Below, in pieces: positions 58,746 through 64,000 of a stretch of 64,000 nt of DNA. This stretch comes from Fibrobacter sp. UWB4 (GTDB lineage Bacteria > Fibrobacterota > Fibrobacteria > Fibrobacterales > Fibrobacteraceae), in the NCBI RefSeq assembly GCF_002210345.1, contig NZ_MWQI01000003.1:62001-126000 (forward strand), written 5' to 3'. The notes under the pieces are model-generated. The model did no database searches and was not told the origin of the DNA. It saw nothing but the letters and a program-made list of their open reading frames with translations. Each line of letters starts with the position of its first letter. Position 1 is the first letter of the stretch. The position numbers and the translations under genes are program-made.

Positions 58746-59633
58746 ATGGCAAAAATTCTCTTTAAAAAGCAGTTATCTCCCGCGGTATTCCAATTCCGCG
58801 TCCACGCCCCGCTGATCGCGCAAGAACGTAAGGCAGGACAATTTATCATCCTCCAGACGAACAAGGACAATGGTGAACGCGTTCCGCTCACCATCGCTGA
58901 CGCCGATACGAATGAAGGTTCTATCACCCTCATTTTCCAGACGGTTGGCAAGACGACGACCGAACTCTCCAAGTTCGAAGTCGGTGACGATATCCCGGTC
59001 TTGGTTGGCCCGCTCGGTTCTCCGACCCATATCGAAAACTTTGGTCACGTGGTCTGCGTTTGCGGTGGTGTCGGTATTGCCCCGATGCACCCGATCGTTC
59101 AGGCTCTCAAGGCTGCTGGCAACAAGGTGACTATCATCATGGGTGCCCGTAACGAAAGCCTCTTCCTCATGAAGGAAGAAATGACCGCTCTCGCTGACGA
59201 CATCATTTTCATGACCGACGACGGTTCTTATGGCCGCAAGGGTCTCGTGACTGAACCGCTTAAGGAACTCTGCGAAGACACCAAGGGCAAGCCGGACATG
59301 GTCATCGCTATCGGTCCTCCGATCATGATGAAGTTCTGCGCCCTTACCACCAAGCCGTATGGCGTGAAGACTGTCGTTAGCCTCAACAGCATCATGGTCG
59401 ATGGTACTGGCATGTGCGGTGGTTGCCGCGTCACTATCGGCGGCAAGACGAAGTTCGTCTGCGTCGATGGTCCGGAATTCGACGGCCACGAAGTCGACTG
59501 GAACAACATGCTCCAGCGTATGGGTGCATTCAAGCCCCAGGAACAGGAAGCTTTGCATCGCTTCGGTGCAAATGACGGCCACAAGTGCAATATCGACAAG
59601 ATGGCAGATGCCAAGGCTAAGGAGAGCAAATAA
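58746..59633 (+). CDS. Ferredoxin-NADP+ reductase alpha subunit (NfnA/SudB-type)
   Basis: The 295-residue flavoprotein has the FAD site (RVPLTIADADTNEGSITLIF), the NAD(P) site (HVVCVCGGVGIAPMHPIVQA) and the [2Fe-2S] cluster cysteines in GTGMCGGCRVTIGGKTKFVC. With the next gene it forms an NfnAB-type enzyme that couples NADH, NADPH and ferredoxin. The frame extends upstream only through AT-rich spacer, so ATG 58746 is chosen. It overlaps the next start by one base. Confidence 0.9.
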   Translation: MAKILFKKQLSPAVFQFRVHAPLIAQERKAGQFIILQTNKDNGERVPLTIADADTNEGSITLIFQTVGKTTTELSKFEVGDDIPVLVGPLGSPTHIENFGHVVCVCGGVGIAPMHPIVQALKAAGNKVTIIMGARNESLFLMKEEMTALADDIIFMTDDGSYGRKGLVTEPLKELCEDTKGKPDMVIAIGPPIMMKFCALTTKPYGVKTVVSLNSIMVDGTGMCGGCRVTIGGKTKFVCVDGPEFDGHEVDWNNMLQRMGAFKPQEQEALHRFGANDGHKCNIDKMADAKAKESK

Positions 59634-61132
59634 TGTCTGAACATATGACTCGCGAACAGTTGGACGCCGCCGCCAAGGTGGAACTTGAAAAGATTAATGC
59701 CCTTCCGAAGCCGCTCAAGCCGAAGGACAAGACTGCTATTCCGGCTCAGCCGATGCCGCAGCTCGAACCGTCCTATCGCGCACGCGTGATGGAAGAAGTG
59801 GCTCAGGGTTATACCGAAGCTCAGGCTATCGTCGAAGCTAACCGCTGCCTTAACTGCAAGAAGCCGTTCTGCGTCGAAAGCTGCCCGGTGCACATCGACA
59901 TTCCGGCCTTCATCGCAAAGATTGCTGAAGGCGACTTCAAGGCTGCTATTGCAAAGATTAAGGAAACGAGCTTGCTTCCGGCAATCTGCGGCCGCGTTTG
60001 CCCGCAGGAACGCCAGTGCCAGATGAACTGCACGATGGGCAAGATGCACAAGGATGTGAACCAGGCTGTCGCAATCGGTCGTTTGGAACGCTTTGCTGCT
60101 GACTATGAACGCAACAACGGTGGTGCTACGGTTCCGGCCGTTAAGCCTGCTACGGGCAAGAAGGTGGCTGTGATCGGTTCCGGTCCTGCCGGCTTGGTTG
60201 TCGCTGCTGACGTCCGCCGCGAAGGCCACGACGTGACCATCTTCGAAGCTTTCCACAAGCTCGGTGGCGTGGTCCGTTATGGTATTCCTGAATTCCGTCT
60301 TCCGAAGAAGATTGTGGACAAGGAAATTGAATCTCTCGCCGCTATGGGCGTGAAGTTCGAAACGAACTTTGTGATTGGTCGTACCCGCAAGCTCAAGGAC
60401 CTCATCGAAAAGGATGGCTTTGACGCTGTGTTCGTCGGTACCGGTGCTGGTCTTCCGTTGTTCATGAACATCGAAGGTGAAAACCTCGTCGGTGTGTTCG
60501 CAGCTAACGAATACCTCACCCGCGCAAACCTCATGCGCGCCTACGACAAGGAAAATGCCGATACGCCGATGTGGCCGGGCAAGAACGTTGTCGTCCTCGG
60601 TGGTGGTAACGTCGCTATGGACGCTGCCCGTATGGCTCTCCGCCTCGGTGCAGAAAAGGTCCGCATCATTTACCGTCGTAGCATGAACGAACTTCCGGCC
60701 CGTAAGGAAGAAGTTCTCCACGCTCAGGAAGAAGGTGTCGAATTCTGCGTCTTGCAGAACCCGGCCAAGATTCTTGGCGACGAAGCCGGTCACGTCCGTG
60801 GCATGCTCGTTGACAAGTACGAACTCGGCGAACCCGATGAAAAGGGCCGTCCGCGTCCGGTCAAGGTCGAAGGCGCAAGCTTCGAAATTGAATGCGACAC
60901 CGTGCTCGTTGCTATCGGTAACGGTTCCAACCCGCTTATCAGCAACACCACTCCGGAACTCTCCGTTGACAAGAAGGGTCACATCCTTCTCGAAGATGCA
61001 ACCGCCAACAAGACTTTCATGGAAAAGGTCTATGCCGGTGGCGACATCGTGCTCGGCGCTGCAACCGTGATCCTCGCCATGGGCGAAGGTCGTCGTGCTG
61101 CTGCAGGCATCAACGAATTCCTCAAGAAGTAA
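59633..61132 (+). CDS. NADPH-dependent glutamate synthase small-chain-like / NfnB subunit
   Basis: The 499-residue protein has N-terminal [4Fe-4S] ligands (CLNCKKPFCVESCPVHIDIP, CGRVCPQERQCQMNC), an FAD site (VAVIGSGPAGLVVAADVRRE), an NADPH site (VVVLGGGNVAMDAARMALRL) and the final AGGDIVLGAATVILAMGEGR. No large glutamate synthase subunit is nearby; the preceding NfnA-like gene makes the bifurcating transhydrogenase role more likely. Confidence 0.9.
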   Translation: MSEHMTREQLDAAAKVELEKINALPKPLKPKDKTAIPAQPMPQLEPSYRARVMEEVAQGYTEAQAIVEANRCLNCKKPFCVESCPVHIDIPAFIAKIAEGDFKAAIAKIKETSLLPAICGRVCPQERQCQMNCTMGKMHKDVNQAVAIGRLERFAADYERNNGGATVPAVKPATGKKVAVIGSGPAGLVVAADVRREGHDVTIFEAFHKLGGVVRYGIPEFRLPKKIVDKEIESLAAMGVKFETNFVIGRTRKLKDLIEKDGFDAVFVGTGAGLPLFMNIEGENLVGVFAANEYLTRANLMRAYDKENADTPMWPGKNVVVLGGGNVAMDAARMALRLGAEKVRIIYRRSMNELPARKEEVLHAQEEGVEFCVLQNPAKILGDEAGHVRGMLVDKYELGEPDEKGRPRPVKVEGASFEIECDTVLVAIGNGSNPLISNTTPELSVDKKGHILLEDATANKTFMEKVYAGGDIVLGAATVILAMGEGRRAAAGINEFLKK

Positions 61133-61156
61133 TTGGTGATATCCTTCGCGAGTCTC

Positions 61157-61266
61157 GTCATCCTGAGCAAAGCGAAGACAACTCAGAAGGCGAGCGTCGC
61201 GACCATGCTTGCATGGGCATGACCGAGCCAAGGAGTTGGGGCTTGCCCCATCCAGTTAAATCTTGA
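61157..61266. repeat. Dispersed compound repeat, long form
   Basis: GTCATCCTGAGCAAAGCGAA, AAGGCGAGCGTCGCGACCAT, GAGTTGGGGCTTGCCCCATC, CAGTTAAATCTTG: the same block order as at 3003, 4397 and 28837. Confidence 0.75.
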
Positions 61267-61280
61267 ATCGCATTATGCAA

Positions 61281-61311
61281 AAAGAGGACGGTTTCATAAC
61301 CGTCCTTTTTG
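61281..61311 (+). terminator. Rho-independent terminator behind the NfnAB-type operon
   Basis: Stem GGACGGTT / AACCGTCC with TCAT loop and TTTTTG tail. Confidence 0.88.
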
Positions 61312-61372
61312 TCATTTTACTGTCAAGAATTAAATGTATATTTGAGAGAGATAGTAGGAACGGAAATCATTT

Positions 61373-62209
61373 ATGGCGAAGAAGAATCAATCGGGACGTT
61401 TGACTGACCAGCATAAAGATTCCAAAGGTGCTGTTGGCATTTTTGGAGATGAAGCTAAGTATCATGATATGGATGTTTCTGATTTATCCCTTATCGCAAT
61501 GCAGCTTCTAGAAAAGGATTATCCGCAACTTCTTTTCCGGTATCGAAAGAGTATTTCTAAAAAGGAAATAAACGAAGCTCTTCAAAAAATTGATAGTGAA
61601 TTAGGTCAAACTCTTTTTGTTGAAGATTCTAGCATTAAACCTGATGGTGGTATTATTGAAGTTAAGGATGATAATGGAAAATGGCGTGTCGTTTTGGTTT
61701 CTGAGGCAAAACGTCAAGGAAAAGATATTGAGAATATAAAACAAGGTAAATTAGTAGGTACGAAAAATGATCAAGATATAATGAATGCGGGGAATGCGAT
61801 TGAACGTGCTCATAAGAATATATCTGAAATTGCAAATTATATGTTGGACGAAGCGTATTTCCCATATGTTCTATTTTTGGAGGGGTCTAACTTTTTAACA
61901 CAGGATGTTGTTGTGACTAGACCTGATGGAAGGTCTGTTACCTTGACTTACAATTCGGGTGCTATTAATAGGCTTGATCGTTTGACCGCTGCGAATTATG
62001 GAATGCCTATCAATAAAAATCTTTGTAAAAATAAAATGATTCAAATTGGTGATGCTTGTGTTATGCTTCAGACTGCATCTCTCTTCACTCAAGGTGATGG
62101 TCGACGTTGGAGCATCAAAGATGAAATTAAGATTATGCTTGATGTTGCGAAAACATCTTTGAAAATGCTTGGACGAGACTTGTTTAATCAATTGACGAAA
62201 TCGAATTAG
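61373..62209 (+). CDS. EcoRI-type restriction endonuclease (predicted G^AATTC)
   Basis: The 278-residue enzyme aligns with EcoRI from end to end without gaps in the core. The catalytic residues keep EcoRI numbering: P90-D91 in SIKPDGGIIEVK, E111 and K113 in VSEAKRQGKD. The recognition segment AGNAIERAHKNISEIAN and NRLDRLTAANYGMPIN are nearly unchanged. It should cut GAATTC. The gene is more AT-rich than its neighbours, which suggests transfer. It lies 10 bases before its methyltransferase. Confidence 0.95.
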   Translation: MAKKNQSGRLTDQHKDSKGAVGIFGDEAKYHDMDVSDLSLIAMQLLEKDYPQLLFRYRKSISKKEINEALQKIDSELGQTLFVEDSSIKPDGGIIEVKDDNGKWRVVLVSEAKRQGKDIENIKQGKLVGTKNDQDIMNAGNAIERAHKNISEIANYMLDEAYFPYVLFLEGSNFLTQDVVVTRPDGRSVTLTYNSGAINRLDRLTAANYGMPINKNLCKNKMIQIGDACVMLQTASLFTQGDGRRWSIKDEIKIMLDVAKTSLKMLGRDLFNQLTKSN

Positions 62210-62219
62210 AGGGTTCTGT

Positions 62220-63176
62220 ATGGTTCGAAAAATTGATCATTCCTTGTTGGATAAAGCTAAGATTAACAAAAAAGATGAATTCTATACTCAACTTTCAGAT
62301 ATTGAGAGGGAATTGCAGTATTATAAGAAGCATTTTAAGAATAAAACTGTTTTTTGCAATTGTGATGATGCTCGAATTAGTAATTTTTACAAATATTTTG
62401 TAGAAAATTTTAAATCATTGGGCCTGAAAAAGGTTATTTGTGCGTGTTACAAAAAAGTCGATTTCGAAGAATCTTTGAAATCGAAATCCGCATTTTACTA
62501 TGAATATACGGGGATAGAAAAAAAACGTCCATCATTGAAAGATGTGACTTATTTTGAAGGTGATGGTGATTTTCGTAGTAAAGAAAGTATAGATCTTTTA
62601 AAAAAATCGGATATTGTCGTTACAAATCCTCCATTTTCGTTGTTTAGGGACTTTATTTCACAGTTAGATAAATTCAAAAAAAAGTTTTTGGTTATTAGTA
62701 ATATCAATGCGATTACCTATAAAGAGGTTTTTGCTTTGATAAAGGAAAATAAGGTTTGGATGGGTGTAAACATGGGACGAGGTATATCTGGTTTTATCGT
62801 TCCCAAACATTATGAACTCTATGGTCTTGAAACGAAAATAAATGATTTAGGTGAAAGAATCGTATCTCCCAATAACTGTATGTGGCTTACAAATCTCGAT
62901 AATGCGCAAAGACATGAGTTTATTCCATTGACTAAGGAATACAACGGTAATGAACGCGATTATCCTCGTTTTGACAATTATGATGCGATTAATGTGAATA
63001 AAACACAAGATATCCCTGTGGATTATAAGGGAATTATGGGCGTTCCCATAACATTCCTTCATAAATTCAATCCAAACCAATTCAAAATCATCAAGTTCCG
63101 CAAGGGGGATGATGATCGGGATTTGGCTATTAACGGTAAACCGACTTATTTTAGAATTTTGATTCAGGGCTGCTGA
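62220..63176 (+). CDS. EcoRI-type adenine-N6 methyltransferase
   Basis: The 318-residue enzyme resembles M.EcoRI over its length: KKDEFYTQLSDIERELQYY, FCNCDDARISNF, the catalytic NPPF in VVTNPPFSLF (N136-F139), GISGFIVPKHYELYG and YDNYDAINVNKTQDIP. It should methylate the second A of GAATTC and protect the host. One GAATTC lies inside its own gene (62277). It is AT-rich like the nuclease gene; GAGGGTT precedes the start. Confidence 0.95.
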   Translation: MVRKIDHSLLDKAKINKKDEFYTQLSDIERELQYYKKHFKNKTVFCNCDDARISNFYKYFVENFKSLGLKKVICACYKKVDFEESLKSKSAFYYEYTGIEKKRPSLKDVTYFEGDGDFRSKESIDLLKKSDIVVTNPPFSLFRDFISQLDKFKKKFLVISNINAITYKEVFALIKENKVWMGVNMGRGISGFIVPKHYELYGLETKINDLGERIVSPNNCMWLTNLDNAQRHEFIPLTKEYNGNERDYPRFDNYDAINVNKTQDIPVDYKGIMGVPITFLHKFNPNQFKIIKFRKGDDDRDLAINGKPTYFRILIQGC

Positions 63177-63299
63177 ATATTTGAATTTTTCCTGTATTTT
63201 CTACCTCCATTCCTTTTTGTCAATTCTTCCTTTTTTGTGACATCGCCTTTTTGCGAATCTTTTGATTATATTCATAGTGGGGGTATTTAAGGAGATGTT

Positions 63300-64000
63300 A
63301 TGGTTCAATCAAAATTTTTTGGAATTGCCTGTGGCGTAGCGATGCTTGCAGGTGCAGTTTCTGCAGCGACTCTTCCGACCGCAAAGGATGTTCAGGCCAA
63401 GATGGGCATGGGCTTCAATATCGGTAACTCGATGGAAGTGCCGAACAACCCGACCTTGTGGGGCAACCCTTACCCGACTCAGGCTTTGCTGGATTCCGTG
63501 AAGGCGGCGGGCTTCAATACGGTGCGCATTCCTTGCGCTTGGGATAGCCATACGAGTGGCGGCAAGGTCACCGAGACTTGGCTCGATTCCGTGAAGACGG
63601 TTGTCGATTACGCCATGCGCGCTGGTCTCTACACGATTTTGAATATCCACCATGAAGGTGAAGGCGGCTGGTTCCAGAGCAACATCGGCACGAGCGTTGA
63701 TAACACTATCGACAACAAGATGAAAACTTACTGGACGCAGATTGCGAACAAGTTTAAAAACTACAACGAACGCTTGCTCTTCGCCGGCGCAAACGAACCT
63801 GGCCCGAATGTGAATACGTGGACCTCGCAGCATGTGTCTACGCTTATGCATTACTATCAGACGTTCATTGATGCTGTCCGCGCTACGGGCGGCAACAACG
63901 AAACCCGAACCTTGATTATCCAGGGCCTCAATACTGACATCGACAAGTCCGTCGCAAGCGCTCCGGTAAGCACCTTCCCGAAGGATAAGGTCGAAGGTCG
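63300..64000 (+). CDS. Secreted GH5-type cellulase/endoglucanase, 3' end cut by the window
   Basis: The first 233 residues of a secreted glycoside hydrolase are present: a signal peptide (IACGVAMLAGAVSAA), then the GH5 start MGMGFNIGNSMEVPNNPTLW, TVRIPCAWDSH, the IHHEGEGGWF block and the acid/base glutamate in LLFAGANEPG (E166). The nucleophile and any binding modules lie beyond the window. AAGGAGATG precedes ATG 63300. It belongs to plant-fibre breakdown, the main way of life of Fibrobacter. Confidence 0.9.
   Translation, partial: MVQSKFFGIACGVAMLAGAVSAATLPTAKDVQAKMGMGFNIGNSMEVPNNPTLWGNPYPTQALLDSVKAAGFNTVRIPCAWDSHTSGGKVTETWLDSVKTVVDYAMRAGLYTILNIHHEGEGGWFQSNIGTSVDNTIDNKMKTYWTQIANKFKNYNERLLFAGANEPGPNVNTWTSQHVSTLMHYYQTFIDAVRATGGNNETRTLIIQGLNTDIDKSVASAPVSTFPKDKVEG

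Noticed and set aside
59633-61132. Glutamate synthase small subunit (gltD) as the main call
   Set aside because: No large subunit gene is near, and the directly coupled upstream gene is a NfnA/SudB-type flavoprotein, which fits a bifurcating transhydrogenase better.
1650-61266. CRISPR array as an explanation for the regular short repeats
   Set aside because: Copies are kilobases apart or are contiguous 7-bp units; there are no uniform spacers and no cas genes in the window.

Overview
The window looks like Fibrobacter chromosome (F. succinogenes or a close relative). The evidence is a FISUMP-domain protein, a secreted GH5 cellulase-type gene, a GH39-like enzyme carrying a CBM6, a CotH lipoprotein, and many short dispersed repeats between genes. 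No rRNA is present. One tRNA gene is visible, and it appears to be interrupted by a group I intron.

Layout. 0-5.4 kb: housekeeping genes (signal peptide peptidase SppA, a CNNM/CorC-type membrane protein, ribosomal proteins L13 and S9, a flavodoxin-fold protein). 5.5-22.3 kb: a surface-polysaccharide locus with three glycosyltransferases, a TagD-LicD pair, a Wzy-like polymerase/ligase, an aminotransferase/ATP-grasp/Gfo-Idh trio, a Wzx flippase, a Wzi-like outer-membrane protein, and, on the other strand, CotH, a UDP-glucuronate 4-epimerase and UDP-glucose dehydrogenase. 22.3-34.9 kb: mixed metabolism and stress genes, including tandem small secreted paralogues, a thioredoxin-like protein, the glycosidase, a glutathione peroxidase/OhrR-type MarR/LMW phosphatase operon, NUDIX, PepT, Vsr and a nitroreductase.

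35.0-48.8 kb is the most interesting block. It holds an ECF sigma factor, a putative anti-sigma factor, a secreted caspase fused to a repeat and barrel-like C-terminus, a TonB-dependent receptor with a DUF4249-type lipoprotein, and a complete TonB2-type energising operon (DUF3450-like, TtpC-like, ExbB, ExbD, TonB, TPR). The same bipartite motif, GGTRACACTTT-N12-GTGTT, lies just upstream of the sigma gene, the receptor and the energising operon. I read this as one ECF regulon linking a cell-surface caspase to TonB-dependent transport.

48.8-58.1 kb is an accessory island bounded by an exact 17-bp direct repeat. One copy is the 3' end of the TPR gene and the other precedes the Rrf2 gene. The island contains KilA-N genes and a KilA-N remnant, a truncated phage-like gene, a protein made of five 51-residue repeats, gene debris, a Firmicutes-like TetR/ABC export cassette with a clear operator-promoter, the intron-containing tRNA(CAU), and an Rpn/PD-(D/E)XK transposase-like gene. 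58.1-64 kb: Rrf2 regulator, NfnAB-type transhydrogenase, a complete EcoRI-type restriction-modification pair, and the start of a GH5 gene.

Three dispersed repeat families, all starting GTCAT, and degenerate 7-bp tandem arrays occupy most longer gaps. Several of them run into coding sequences.
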